A stretch of DNA of 64,000 nucleotides from Chaetomidium leptoderma (Eukaryota > Ascomycota > Sordariomycetes > Sordariales > Chaetomiaceae): NCBI GenBank assembly GCA_033296705.1, contig MU857010.1:1-64000 (forward strand), read 5' to 3'. The translations under genes were made by a program, and so were the position numbers. Below, piece after piece: positions 20,600 through 31,760 of this stretch (position 1 is the stretch's first letter; every line of letters begins with the position of its first letter). Under the pieces are notes generated by a model. The model had not been told where the DNA came from. It saw only the letters and a program-made list of their open reading frames with translations, and ran no database searches.

Positions 20600-21446
20600 G
20601 TGGTACATATCGTTGTGGGACGATTGAGGCGGGGCTGGGAAGCTGGTGAGAGGGCATACCGCTGACCGGGTTTTCTTTTCCTTTTCAGGATAAGGCCTGG
20701 GGACGACAAGAGGACGGTTAGATTGTGATGTTGACGAGGATGGCTATAAATCAAAAAGAAATACATCCATGATATATATCAATATATACAATCAAATCCA
20801 ACGGCACTGATAACATCGAAGCTCAACCATCGCGTGTGCAAGCATTTGAAGTCCAGCCAGACGGGTTGTGAGGATTGTCGCATAGACGAATGAAATTCGA
20901 TATATTCAGGGGCAACAGATCAAGCCCTTTTTCGCAGGATGGTGAGAGGAGTGGCTCCGGCGACGAACATATGCAACCCAGTCAACACTTCCGAGGTAGA
21001 AACCAGTCGCTCGTGTCTAATACGACTACATCCTCACTAGAAGAGCCGCGGCATGTTTGTTTTGCGCGCGAATCACGAGGCTCCGCCAAATCTAGTCCCG
21101 AAGCCTCCATCGGGCGGGCACGAGAAACTATCATGTAGTAGGTGGGAGTTGTGGTTCCGAGGTACTAATTCATCCGAGGCTCGACGATTGGTGCGCTTGC
21201 GCTTCTCGAATACAACATCACGGACGGATCGACAGCTCCCTTGCTACCTTTACAAGATCTTACGCCAATGGCATCGCAGGATGCTGTCAAGCATATGGAG
21301 ACGCCAGGGGCGGTTTAGTCATCAAATATGATATAAACGCCATAGGTAGACTCTTGAGACGGAGAAGAAGACCTGGTTTTCGTCCCAGTCAAGTCGTTTA
21401 ATCACCGCTGCTTCTCAAGTCCAAGCTGTGCGTGGATGCTGTCGAG
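20600..21446. other. Intergenic, promoter of the GH43 gene
   Basis: No gene recognised. Confidence 0.5.
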
Positions 21447-23129
21447 ATGGCCACACTCGCTATGCGGCCGTTGAATCGGCTCTTTGCCATTCTGGCCCTC
21501 TTCCTCACCGCCGTGTCATCGTTGCCCCAGGACGCCAACATCACCCCCCGCGCCACGAGTTTCAACAACCCCGTGCTCTGGGAGGACTACCCCGATCTCG
21601 ATGTGTTCCGCGTCGGCTCCGTCTTCTACTACTCGTCTTCCACCTTCGCCTACTCTCCCGGCGCGCCCCTCCTCAAGTCCTACGACCTCGTGAACTGGAC
21701 GCCCGTGACGCACTCGGTGCCGACGCTCAACTTCGGCTCCAAGTACGACCTCCCGAGCGGCACGCCGGGGGCCTACGTCAAGGGCATCTGGGCGTCGACG
21801 GCGCGGTACCGGGCGTCCAACGACAAGTTCTACTGGTACGGCTGCATCGACTTCAGCAAGACGTACGTGTGGACGGCGTCGGGCACCAACGCGAAGCAAA
21901 AGGACGGCGAGGTCGACGCGGCGAGCTGGAAGTGGGAGTCGCACAACCCCATCGGGACCTGCTACTACGACAGCGGCCTGCTCATCGACGACGACGACAC
22001 CATGTACATTGTCTACGGCAACCCCAACATCCAGGTGGCGCAGCTGTCGGCCGACGGGCTCAGCCAGGTGCGCACGCAGGTCGTCTTCAGCCCGCCCAGC
22101 GGCACCACCATGGAGGGCGCGCGCATGTACAAGCGCAACGGCGCCTACTACATCCTGGTCACGCGGCCGGCCGACGCCGAGTTTGTGCTCAAGTCGACGG
22201 CGGGCCCCTTTGGCCCCTACACGTCGCGCACGCTGGTGTCGCGCATCAGCGGGCCCCTGGCCAACGCCGGGTTTTCCCACCAGGGCGGCATGGTCGACAC
22301 CCCCGACGGCAACTGGTACTACGTCGCCTTTATGGACGCGTACCCCGGCGGGCGGATCCCCGTGGTGGCGCCGCTGAAGTGGACGGGCGACGGCTGGCCC
22401 GAGCTAGTGACGGATGCGCAGGGCCGGTGGGGGTCCAGCTACCCCATGCCGCTGCAGACGAGCAAGACGGTCCCGCCGAGCACGGGGTTGGACGAGTTCA
22501 AGGGCAGCAGCGGGTTGAGCCATCAGTGGGAGTGGAACCACAACCCGGACACCAGCAAGTGGGCGCTTACGGGGGCACAGGAAGGGGGGTTGGTGTTGAA
22601 GACAGCGACCGTGACGGGGGATCTGTTCGCGGCGAGGAACACGCTCACGAGAAGAGTGGCTGGGCCCAAGTCGAGGGGCACTTTCCGGTTGGACGTGAGC
22701 AAGATGAGGGATGGCGACAGGGCAGGGGCCGTGTTCTTCCGGGACCAGGCTGCGTACATCGGTGTCTGGAAGCAAGGGAACGACGCCAAGATTGTGGTTG
22801 TCAACGACCTGCGGCTGACCGAGGGGACGTGGAAGACTGCGGCCACAGGAAATGTCGCCGCGACGGGCCCGACGGTCAGCAACACGCAGGACGTCTGGTT
22901 CAGGATCGACGCCGACATCACGCCTGCGTTTGGAACCAACACGGCACGGAGCGCGACCTTTTCGTACAGCGTCGACGGCGGGAACACATTCGTCAGGCTG
23001 GGGCCGGCGTTGGGCATGAGCAACTCGTGGCAGTACTTTACGGGATACAGATACGCCGTCTTCAACTTTGGGACCAAGGCCCTTGGAGGCGAGGTCAAGG
23101 TGAAGAGCTTCAAGATGGACATGGTATAA
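21447..23129 (+). CDS. Secreted GH43 glycosidase with XynB-like C-terminal domain, 560 aa
   Basis: Intronless. The chosen ATG (21447) gives MATLAMRPLNRLFAILALFLTAVSS, a signal peptide; an ATG at 21462 is an alternative. The five-bladed GH43 propeller begins with VLWEDYPDLDVFRVG, containing the likely general-base Asp (about residue 50). CYYDSGLLIDDD would supply the pKa-modulating Asp and TTMEGARMYKRNGAYYI the acid Glu. A C-terminal concanavalin-like domain (about 355-560, ending FNFGTKALGGEVKVKSFKMDMV) is the beta-xylosidase C-terminal/DUF1349 type. This architecture resembles fungal arabinofuranosidases acting on arabinoxylan such as Humicola AXHd3, so an arabinofuranosidase or xylosidase role in plant cell-wall breakdown is likely. 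The exact linkage specificity is inferred only. Confidence 0.9.
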   Translation: MATLAMRPLNRLFAILALFLTAVSSLPQDANITPRATSFNNPVLWEDYPDLDVFRVGSVFYYSSSTFAYSPGAPLLKSYDLVNWTPVTHSVPTLNFGSKYDLPSGTPGAYVKGIWASTARYRASNDKFYWYGCIDFSKTYVWTASGTNAKQKDGEVDAASWKWESHNPIGTCYYDSGLLIDDDDTMYIVYGNPNIQVAQLSADGLSQVRTQVVFSPPSGTTMEGARMYKRNGAYYILVTRPADAEFVLKSTAGPFGPYTSRTLVSRISGPLANAGFSHQGGMVDTPDGNWYYVAFMDAYPGGRIPVVAPLKWTGDGWPELVTDAQGRWGSSYPMPLQTSKTVPPSTGLDEFKGSSGLSHQWEWNHNPDTSKWALTGAQEGGLVLKTATVTGDLFAARNTLTRRVAGPKSRGTFRLDVSKMRDGDRAGAVFFRDQAAYIGVWKQGNDAKIVVVNDLRLTEGTWKTAATGNVAATGPTVSNTQDVWFRIDADITPAFGTNTARSATFSYSVDGGNTFVRLGPALGMSNSWQYFTGYRYAVFNFGTKALGGEVKVKSFKMDMV

Positions 23130-24285
23130 ATGTAAATAGCACTCAGCAAGATACTGGAGAGAACCTGAGCTTCACAAACCGCGTTTCCCACGACAAGAAT
23201 TCTAAGCTAGGTCATTCGAGGAAAGAAGCCGGGCAAGGAGAGGGGGTAGACCGAATGATAGGAGGAACAAGCAATAGTCATTCGACCATCTCATCGCCGG
23301 CCTGTGACGGGCTGACAGGTAACGGTGCTCGGGACTCCCGTGCGACCCTCCAACTACCGAGATCGTAACTTAACCACATGGACTGGAGTCTGGAATCCGT
23401 CCAGAGCAGTCCAGAACGGCATCCTAATCCGCCCCTTCCGGTTAGACCTGTATCACCCAGCGTCTGTCCTGGCATCATGATTCATGACCCATACTAGTTG
23501 ATGGGCTGGTGGTTGTGATGGTCGCGCCACCTCATCACGCCTGACCCAGAATGACGAGAGTCAAAGAGGGGTCGACTCCTCATCCGCCACGGCATGACCA
23601 AGGGGCTGGGGTACATATTGACTTGCGATCCCCCGATGAATTGAACAAACTGAGCACCCTGGGCTCTTTGCTCCTCAAAGTCTTCACATTGTCTGTTCCT
23701 GCCCCCTCCTTCATTGCCTATTAACGGCAACTTGGCCATATATTAACGCCAGCCATCAGCAACGACGAAGATGACTCCCGACTCGAGCCAGGCCGGTCCG
23801 CGGCCTTGACACATGCTCGCCTCACCAATAACACCTAGAACTTCCACTGACTTGCGTCACGCAGGGCGTAAAAGCGAAGCCAACGATCAGATCCAGACCG
23901 CGAGCGACATCATGTCCTCCGGTAAGTTTCGGCGTGGTCGCTAACCCCAGCTGACAAGCAGGACGCAGTTGCATCCCCCCCGGACTCGCCAGTCTCGGGA
24001 CGGTCGGTAAGCCTTGCAGGCCTGGCGCTCTTGGAGTGAACTCGTGAAATCCCACCGTCATACGGTCGGCGTTTGCCCCTTTTACACCACCTCGTTTGCA
24101 TCCACTTCTTCACCACCCCATCCACGGCCGTGTCCCTCCGACCTCACGCTCGCCCTAGTACGCACAATCCAAGCTTCCACCTCCGCCCATCATCTCCAAC
24201 CCCGTCTGTCAGTCACCCACCGAACAAACCCACCAATCAATTCGTACCCAAAGTCAACCCCCCCCCCCCCCCCCCCCCCCCCCAA

Positions 24286-24329
<44 letters not shown>

Positions 24330-24946
24330 CCGAAAAAGGAAGGCCTGCACCCCACCCCCTCACTCACCGGCACCTTGGCCGTGATAGTGTACGCACACAC
24401 ACGCTCCATGCCCTCCCCAATACCTCACCAGCCGCCGTGAACAGCACCTAATCTTCCATATCACCAGCCTCTGAATCAAAGCACATCCCATCTCTCTACT
24501 TACACCATCGCCATCCGGACGACGACGTTCCCGCTTCGCTTCGCTTCGGCTTTCCGCCTAGGTCCATTCGTGGTCGACTAATTTGGAGGTTTGTGGTAGG
24601 AACAGGAATGGTTTTTGAGAACGGGTTTTGGGTTGTATGTATGGGGTTTCTGCCTTTGGGTTTTGGAAGCTGGTGTATGTTGGTTGGGGTAGAGGGGGAA
24701 GGGTTGGTTTGGTTGTCTGTCTGTTACCTGTAGGCTGTATGTACATGTATGTGGTGGAGAAGGAGAGGTTAAGGGTAATGGAAGCATGATTGAGGATGGC
24801 GGTTTGTACAGAAGATGTGATGATTTCTGGGTGAGAGTGTGCCCTGAAAGTGGAAATGAACTTGGGTTGAAACCTGTTGGGTTTGCGAGATCCCCGTTTG
24901 CCATGAACATGACATCTTTATTCAATCGCATTTGACCGTGGCTTCC
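23130..24946. other. Convergent intergenic region with homopolymer tract
   Basis: 1.8 kb between the 3' ends of the GH43 and Rrb1 genes. Apart from the poly-C tract no structured feature or gene was recognised. Confidence 0.5.
24258..24328. repeat. C26-A4-C41 homopolymer tract
   Basis: A run of 26 C, four A, then 41 C. On the minus strand it is poly-G with quadruplex potential. Such runs are sequencing-error prone, so the lengths are approximate. Confidence 0.9.
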
Positions 24947-26452
24947 CTACACGCTGATCGTCCTAAACACACTAAAATCCTCACCAGTAGCCACCAGAGT
25001 GCCCGGTATCTGCGGGTGCCAGTGGACCTCCTTGGCCATGTTCTGATAGTGCACAAACAACAACTGCGGCGGCACATCCTGCACGCCCGCCGTGTCCTTG
25101 CTCTCCTCGTCGTCCAACTCGACCGCCAGATCCCACAGCGTGACGGTATTGTCGCCCGCCGACACGGCCACGATACTGTCATCGGTCGGGTGCCACTCGA
25201 TGCTCGTAATCTGCTCCTTGTGGAAATTGAAGCTGGCGATGGGGCTTGGCCTCTGGAGCGCCGATGCCGCCGCGTTCCCACCCGCCGCCGCGCTCGGCTT
25301 CCACTGCCGCAGGTCCCACACGGCCCACACGCCCGCATCGTCGCCCGAGGCCAGCAGGTGGGTCGTCTGCCGCGACCACGACATGACATTGACGTCCACG
25401 TTGCTCACCTGCATCGAGAGCGCCGGCTTGCGCCCCTTGCTGCGCACGTCCCACACGCGGATGGTGCCGTCGCTGGACGCCGACGCAAACACGGACGCCT
25501 CGGAGGGGCTCCACTGGATCTCTTCGACGCTGGAGGTGTGGCCCTGGAAGGGCCGTGTGTCGGTCACGAAACCGCCGCCGTCGGTCCGTGTTGTCACGTA
25601 GATGAGCCCGTCGTTGTCGCCCGTCAGGAGCTTGCCCGCGGGGTGTAGAGGCGACCAGTCGACTGCGTAGCCCTCGGACTTGTGGGCGCGGATGGTGCTG
25701 AGGGGCTTGTTTTGTTGCGGCGTGATGATGGTGCCGGGGGTATCGAACGAGGCGAGGTGCGGAGTGATGTCGTGGATGAAGACGTTGGTCGACTCGGTCA
25801 TGGTCGCCGTGAGGGTGGTCGGGGGTCTGGAGGGGTCTTGGGAGGGCGAGTAGTGGGCTCGTATCCGGTTTGTGGTGGTGCTGAGAGGGATGCTCTTGTG
25901 TTCGAGGATAGGCTCGGCGTCCTCGTCGTCGTCTTCGTCATCGCTCGACTCCTCGCCGTCGCCACCCTGCATCTTGCTGAGGCCGCTGAACTTCATGACC
26001 ATGATGGAGTTGTCGTTGGCCTTGGCGCTGTCGGCCTGTGTCCCGGACACGGTGTACATGGTCGCGGGGTAGACGCTGCGGTTGTCGCCCAGGCCGTCGC
26101 GGATAATGTCAAAGGAGAGACAGGGCCACGGGGTGCTTAGGTTGTGCAGCATGCGGTATGTTGTCGTGTCGGGCGAGAGCGTCTGGCCGGGTTCGAGCTT
26201 CGTCCTGCCCACGATGAAGGTTTCGGGCGCTGAAGGGTCAACATCCATCGCCTCCTCGGCCTCGCGCTCAGCGTCTGGCCTCCCGTCGACACCCGCCTCG
26301 TGGATCTCGTCTTCGCTCTCGAATTCGTCCTCAAACTCGTCCTCGAAGTCGCCCATTTCGTGCGGCTTCTCGTCGACGTCCATGGCGTCGGGACGCCCAC
26401 CGGCCTTGAGGGGCCCGGCGGCGCTCTCTTCGTCTGCCGTGCGCTTCGCCAT
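24947..26452 (-). CDS. rrb1: Ribosome assembly protein Rrb1/GRWD1, 501 aa
   Basis: Single exon; ATG at 26452 (MAKRTADEESAAGP) is preferred over the longer upstream open frame. An acidic N-terminal region (GDFEDEFEDEFESEDE) is followed by a CAF1C-type histone-binding-like segment (YRMLHNLSTPWPCLSFDIIRD), a second acidic loop (EESSDDEDDDEDAEP), and WD40 blades such as GYAVDWSPLHPAGKLLTGDN, VEEIQWSPSEASVFASAS, IRVWDVRS and ITSIEWHPTDDSIVAVSAGDN. Rrb1 is the dedicated nuclear chaperone of ribosomal protein L3 (uL3) in early 60S assembly and is essential in yeast. The domain order and length are normal. Confidence 0.95.
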   Translation of the reverse strand: MAKRTADEESAAGPLKAGGRPDAMDVDEKPHEMGDFEDEFEDEFESEDEIHEAGVDGRPDAEREAEEAMDVDPSAPETFIVGRTKLEPGQTLSPDTTTYRMLHNLSTPWPCLSFDIIRDGLGDNRSVYPATMYTVSGTQADSAKANDNSIMVMKFSGLSKMQGGDGEESSDDEDDDEDAEPILEHKSIPLSTTTNRIRAHYSPSQDPSRPPTTLTATMTESTNVFIHDITPHLASFDTPGTIITPQQNKPLSTIRAHKSEGYAVDWSPLHPAGKLLTGDNDGLIYVTTRTDGGGFVTDTRPFQGHTSSVEEIQWSPSEASVFASASSDGTIRVWDVRSKGRKPALSMQVSNVDVNVMSWSRQTTHLLASGDDAGVWAVWDLRQWKPSAAAGGNAAASALQRPSPIASFNFHKEQITSIEWHPTDDSIVAVSAGDNTVTLWDLAVELDDEESKDTAGVQDVPPQLLFVHYQNMAKEVHWHPQIPGTLVATGEDFSVFRTISV

Positions 26453-27190
26453 TCTGTCCTTTTCTGGTTTGGCAAGAATGTTGTCAGGCTTTGCAACTCG
26501 AATCGGCGGGGCCGTCGCGGACTTGGTCGCAAAATTCGGGTCAAAATTTTGTGGATTGGAACTTTTTGGTGGGGGCGTCTTATCACCCCGCACTGCAGCC
26601 TGTGGGTGCTTATCGTGAAAGACACCTCAACCTGGAAGGAACCTGGAAGTCTTCAACACCCGCGGGTTCTACTCAGGGCGTTTGAGTTTGAAAATAACTG
26701 CAAGTGTCACCAGATCTTCCTTTTAGGGGATTGGGATTGGTAAATGCAGTCGAAGCTCGAGGCCACAACCCTTGCCCGTCTTGAAGCCATACAAACCGTA
26801 TCCGCCGGCGACGACATCTGTCACCTTCTTTTTTTCTCTCTCTCTTTCTCGGTCGACCAAGGATTGGCTGATCTCGAGCCATTGCCTGGAGAACCCGCAA
26901 GTCCAAACCATATTGTCACGATGGTTGAGGAAAAGAGACAATGGTCAATTGCTGAGACTGGAGAGGCTGGTCTCGGAGGCTTGGTTCCGACGGCAAAATC
27001 GGGATGTGATGTGCGATGATCTTCAACAGTATTCAGTAGCGACACTGGTACGGGCCACGCTACAGTTACCTTGGCATCCCCTTGTCATCTACGTCTTGCC
27101 GATTGACGAAGCGCGGCAACACAACGTCTTCTAGCACGTCAATACAGCCTCGCAAACAAGAGCACAGTATTGCCTACCTCTCGATGGACT
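26453..27190. other. Divergent promoter region
   Basis: Separates the starts of rrb1 and the glycosyltransferase-like gene. No additional gene seen. Confidence 0.5.
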
Positions 27191-28549
27191 ATGGGCCCCC
27201 GCCTCTCTAGCACCTCGGGCCTGACGGCTCGGCCACGTGGTGTCCTGCCCATTGTCTGCCTCATCAGTCTGGCAACCATCTGGTTATGCCGACTTCCAAA
27301 GATGTGCCTGTACGGCGAAGGCACCTCAGATCCCAAGCTCGGCCCGGTAGCACGGCAGACGGTTGACCTCTCCAAGGCCGACTCGCCATTCATCAGCTGG
27401 CCGCTGGAGAGGGTGTGCAAAGAGAGCACCACGTGGACACCCGGCATCGTCTTTGTGTGTGACAACAACTCCGGCGGAATTGGCAATATTCGCAACTACA
27501 TCCTCACCTGCTTTCGGTACGCCATTGACGCAGGGGCAACGGGCATCGTGTTCCCGCGCATCAGGACCCGCTCGGAGAAGGATCTCTCCAACCTCATGCT
27601 GGCCTACCAGGGATTTGACTACTTCTTCGACGAGAAGCACTTTCGGCAGAGCCTGCAGACCGCCTGCCCCCAAGTCACTCTCTTCAACTCGACCGACGAC
27701 ATTCCGCACGCCCCGGTCCCCTTCAAAGCTGAGCAGATCACCCCTCGCAACTTTGGCCGGCGAGGGGGCTGTGATAAAAGAGAGCTCAACAAACACACGG
27801 GCCGTTTCGATCAGGGGTTTTGGACACACATCAACGACACGGCCGAACAGTTCAAACTCCCGCCGCCGAGCATTCGGCATCCCCGCATCATCCGCTTCAC
27901 CTGGGGCGTCCAGTGGGACTGGCCCGTGTTTCGCGACGGGCCCGAGTTTGTCGCCACGTACGGAGGGCTGTTGAGATTTCGAGGGGATATTCTGGCCCTG
28001 GGCCAGAGGACAGCGGGCTACATGCGCCAATTCGCGGCTCGGCATGGCGGTTCTCGGTCCTTTGCGGGCCTTCACCTGAGGACAGAGAACGACGCACTCA
28101 GCCGGTGGCCGAAATTTGACGAGCAGAGTGGCGCCTACCTCGAGCGCGCTGCCGGCATGGACTTCAAGGCGGCGTACCTCGCCACCGGGAACAAGACGGA
28201 AGCTCGAAAGTTGACCACGGCGGCGGCCGACGACTATGGCATGGCCGTCATTACGAAGCACGAACTGCTGAAGGACTATCCCTCTGACCTGGCTGCGCTG
28301 GACGCGCTCACGTGGGACCAGCAGGCCCTCATTGACTTCATTTTGCTCTTGGAATGTGATTATTTCCTGGGTGTCAGTCCGAGCTCTTTCAGCATGAATG
28401 TTGCCGGCAAGAGGCATCTTCAAGCGGAAGGCTTGTACACGAGGCCATGGAGGATTGGCGGGAATGGTGACGGCCGGAGCTGGCTTGTCGGGAAGTACGA
28501 GCATTACTGGGAGGACTGGCTGTTTATGTTTGAGTCCCTGTGGCCATAA
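27191..28549 (+). CDS. Type II membrane O-fucosyltransferase-like protein, 452 aa
   Basis: Single exon from the ATG at 27191. One N-terminal membrane anchor (about residues 12-28, GVLPIVCLISLATIWLC) precedes a lumenal domain, the topology of Golgi glycosyltransferases. SGGIGNIRNYILTCFRYAIDAGATGIVFPRI resembles the substrate-binding opening of GDP-fucose O-fucosyltransferase-like enzymes. FAGLHLRTENDA recalls their HLR motif, and LLECDYFLGVSPSSFSMNVAGKR the C-terminal motif contacting the nucleotide sugar. No characterised fungal substrate is known to me. Assignment rests on pattern memory, so the family is moderately supported and the donor sugar is not established. Confidence 0.6.
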   Translation: MGPRLSSTSGLTARPRGVLPIVCLISLATIWLCRLPKMCLYGEGTSDPKLGPVARQTVDLSKADSPFISWPLERVCKESTTWTPGIVFVCDNNSGGIGNIRNYILTCFRYAIDAGATGIVFPRIRTRSEKDLSNLMLAYQGFDYFFDEKHFRQSLQTACPQVTLFNSTDDIPHAPVPFKAEQITPRNFGRRGGCDKRELNKHTGRFDQGFWTHINDTAEQFKLPPPSIRHPRIIRFTWGVQWDWPVFRDGPEFVATYGGLLRFRGDILALGQRTAGYMRQFAARHGGSRSFAGLHLRTENDALSRWPKFDEQSGAYLERAAGMDFKAAYLATGNKTEARKLTTAAADDYGMAVITKHELLKDYPSDLAALDALTWDQQALIDFILLLECDYFLGVSPSSFSMNVAGKRHLQAEGLYTRPWRIGGNGDGRSWLVGKYEHYWEDWLFMFESLWP

Positions 28550-28643
28550 TCATAGATCCCGGCACAGCAATCGAAACCGCTACTTGCCCTTTTGGTGCTA
28601 CGTAATATAATCACTCTGTTTCCTGTCCCCAGAATGTACCTCC

Positions 28644-30347
28644 TCACACAATCGGAGCATAGAATCTGAACCGGTTCTCCGGGTCGTACTTCCGCTTTAG
28701 CGCTTGCAGCTTTTGCAACCTCCACGGTTCATAGCTGCAACTGAGTTAGCATTGGTCACTGAACCGCTTAACCAAATTCTCACCCATAGAGAGCCTGCAA
28801 GCTCTCGTGGCCATGTGCATAGTTGACATAGGTCCTTCTCTCGGACCCCCCGAAGGCGGCCGTCTCCATGGCGTCGCCCCAGCGTTCGGCTATCGCGTCC
28901 AGAGTGCTGTTGCCGACATCGTACTGGATGAATGGGGCGCTGAAAGGTCTTTAGGTTAGCCATGTTGCGAGTGCGTTCATACCAGGGACTTACAGCAACA
29001 GCCTCTGGCGTCGATGCGGAAACGCCGTGCTGGCCGCAGGCACAGCCTGTACAGCCTGTACACTGTAGCCCTCAAGCAGACATATCGACTTCGCAAGACC
29101 TTTCTCCGTGGCGACCGTGTCGCTGAAGATGTCGTACCAGTTGCGGAGAGCGTCGATGTCGTAGTCGACCACGTCGGCGGCTCGGACCATTGCGGTTCCC
29201 GTTGGTTTGCAATTTGGCCCGTCCACATCCGCCCCCAGCAACATCGGGAGGTTCGGATACTCGGTGACGCCGGAGAGGTAGGCTGCTGGGGAAGCAGCGT
29301 GTAGCGCGTGGGTGTACTTTTGACAGTCGGCCATCGGGCCGTTATAAACGACTGTGAAGAGTATCACGGGCTGTGGTGGTGTAAGCCTGCATCCCCTCTG
29401 TAAACACCCAACCAGCAACTCACCTTGTCGGGATCAACATCCACATCCATCGCCCACACCGACCAATGCATCATATCCGCCGTCTGCGTCTCCACAATCC
29501 CCTCGGCCACCTTATACACCTCCTCCAACCTCTCCCCCGTAAACGTAAACACCTCATACGCCCACTCCCTCTTCTCCTCCACAACATCATAAACCCTCAC
29601 AGTCAACTGACTAACCACCCCAAAATTATGCCCCGCCCCCCTCAACCCCCAAAACAAATCCTCCCTGTCCGTGTCCAAAAGATCCACGACCTCCCCATCC
29701 CCCAAAACAACCCTCCCCCCCAAAACCTGATCCGCCACCAACCCAAACCTCCCCTGCAAGAACCCATGCCCCCCGCCCAACGCCGGCCCCACAAACGACA
29801 CACAACTACAAATCCCCGTCGTCGTCTGCTTTCCGGCCCGCCACAGCGCCCGCACCACCTCCCCCGTCAACAGGCCCCCTCCCAACACAGCCGTCTGCCC
29901 GTCGGGGGCGAGTTCGAATTTGGTGAGATTGCGCAGGTAGATGAGCACGCCGCCGTCGTTCCGGGGAAAGGTGGAGAGGCGGGTGGTGGTGCCGTGGCCG
30001 CCGGTGGTGGCGAGGAAGGGGAGGTTGTGGGCGTTGGCGTGGCGGATTGTTTGGGCGACGTCGGATTCGGTTGTCGGGATGACGATGAGGGAGGGTTTGG
30101 GGGGGGTGTTGAGGGGGTTGGAGGACCAGCGGTGGGCGAGGAGGAGGTTGAATTCGGGGGTGTTGGGGAGGAGGATTTGGGCGGTGGTGGAGAGGAGGGG
30201 GGTTAGTAGGGAGTGGGTATGGTTGGGGTTATGGTTATGGGGGGTGTTGGAGGAGGAGGAGAAGGCTGCGATGGCTAGGCTGGTGACGGCGATGAGGATG
30301 GCGATGAGGAGCCCGCCGGCGCGCGGCGGCGGGTTGAAGTTCCACAT
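28644..30347 (-). CDS. Membrane-anchored berberine-bridge-type FAD oxidoreductase, 517 aa
   Basis: Four exons: 30347-29424, 29370-28994, 28939-28784 and 28740-28644. Introns are 43-54 bp with canonical signals and all phases agree. An N-terminal hydrophobic segment (GLLIAILIAVTSLAIAAF) acts as signal anchor. The FAD-binding PCMH domain has PSLIVIPTTESDVAQTIRHA, FLATTGGHGTTT (the His is a candidate for covalent FAD attachment), GGGLLTGEVVRALW and TTGICSCVSFVGPALGGGHG (the Cys is a candidate second attachment). The BBE C-terminus is seen at NRFRFYAPIV, preceded by YVNYAHGHESLQALYG. Such enzymes oxidise sugars or secondary metabolites with O2. It is convergent with the glycosyltransferase gene and tandem with the aldo-keto reductase, though a shared pathway is only a guess. 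Confidence 0.88.
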
Positions 30348-30429
30348 CGTGAACTGGTATTGGGGTGTGTCATTTCCTGAGAGGAAAACGCGAAGGGCTG
30401 AAAAAGGGCATGGTTAATGCGGGGTTGGG

Positions 30430-30436
30430 TTTTATA
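30430..30436 (-). promoter_or_regulatory. Probable TATA box of the FAD oxidase gene
   Basis: TATAAAA on the minus strand, about 85 bp before the start codon at 30347. Confidence 0.45.
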
Positions 30437-30641
30437 ACATAACATAGCACAAGCTGTCCGGGGGGCACTTATGCACAGCGGGGATGACTGCAGGATGATC
30501 ATCGAGACAGACGTTGTGAGACACCAGGCGCCGGAGCGCCGCGTGATAGGCCACCGAACCCGAACATGACGCAGCATCTCCTTTTGTGCCTCCACATCAT
30601 ACTACCAATGAACCGACTAACTCGGGGTTGAGACCTTCAAA

Positions 30642-31760
30642 TCATTCTTCCAGCGCCGCGACGGTCGGATCCCAAGACACGGGAGTATACTCGTCCGTCT
30701 CCAACGCCTGCACCTCCTCGGGCGTGAGTTCGAAATCGTAAACCTCAACATTCTCGCGGATGCGCGCCGAGGTAACGCTCTTGGGCAGCGGAATGAACCC
30801 CTTCTCCAGGCTCCAGCGAATCAGGATCTGAGCCTCGCTTTTCTGGTACTTGACCGCCAGTTTCTTGGTGGCCGGCTCACCCCAGCGCTGCCCCTGCACG
30901 AGCGGGCAGTACGCTTCGACGGCGACGTGGCGCTTAGCGCACCACTCGACAATGTCCCTGCGCGCACAGTAGGGGTGTACCTCCCATCTATCAACAAATG
31001 TTAGCTGGGCTTTTCCTCTTATGTCCAGACTGGCGCTTACTGGCCGACGCTGATGACGCCCCCCTTTCCCTTGCCGCCGCGCTCCTCCTCAAGCTCCGCA
31101 ATATGTTGCTCCAGCTCGTCGAGGTGGTGCACGCCGTAGTTACTGACGCCAATGCTGCGCACCTTCCCGGCCTCGGCTGCTTCGACGAGGGCCTTCCACG
31201 AGCCTTTGCGTTTGGCGGAGCCGCCGTAGGGCGAGTGAAGCAGCATCAGGTCGATGTACCCTAGGCCCGATTTTGCGAGGCTGTCGTCTACTTGGGCCTT
31301 GGTGCCTTCGTAGCCCATCTTTTGAGGTGGCACCTTGGAGGTGAAGAAGATTTGACTGCGTGGGATCGAGGACGCGGCGCGGATGGCTTCTCCGCAGGCG
31401 CCTTCGTTCCTGTAGTGGGCTGCTGAGTCGACCTGCGGTTTGTGTTGTCAGCCGCAGTCGCAAGATTCCAGGAACAAACGGCGTAATATTACATGTCGGC
31501 AGCCCGCTTGGAAAGCTTCTGCCACACAACGGGCCGTGTCCTTTGGCGGTCTGAAGGTTGAGTCTTGACATTAGTCTCGTGATCTGCTGCTCGCCGATGA
31601 CTGGCCGCCTACGTCTGGTAAACCTACGCATTTCTGTTAGCTACCTTGAAATGGTGGTGATGATGTTGGAAAGAGCACGAGGGCTTACACCAAAACCCAG
31701 CCGCGGCATCTCGTAGCCGCTTAGCAGCTTGGCGGTGCTGTTGATAGTGAGGGGTGCCAT
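30642..31760 (-). CDS. Aldo-keto reductase, 292 aa, with an 11-nt exon
   Basis: Five exons: 31760-31689, 31623-31613 (11 nt), 31550-31493, 31432-31041 and 30987-30642; introns of 65, 62, 60 and 53 bp. Skipping the microexon breaks the frame; including it reads LGFGVYQTPPKDTARC, the canonical start of the barrel. Family motifs follow: VDSAAHYRNEGACGEAIR with the catalytic Asp and Tyr, FFTSKVPPQ with the catalytic Lys, DLMLLHSPYGG in the position of the catalytic His, RSIGVSNYGVHHL, EAYCPLVQG, and the NADPH-binding IPLPKSVTSARIREN. A soluble cytosolic oxidoreductase reducing carbonyls is expected. Start and exon set are supported by continuous homology across every junction. Confidence 0.9.

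Noticed and set aside
27326..28504. 392-codon antisense frame over the fucosyltransferase-like gene
   Set aside because: No recognisable domain and exactly overlaps a better-supported gene.
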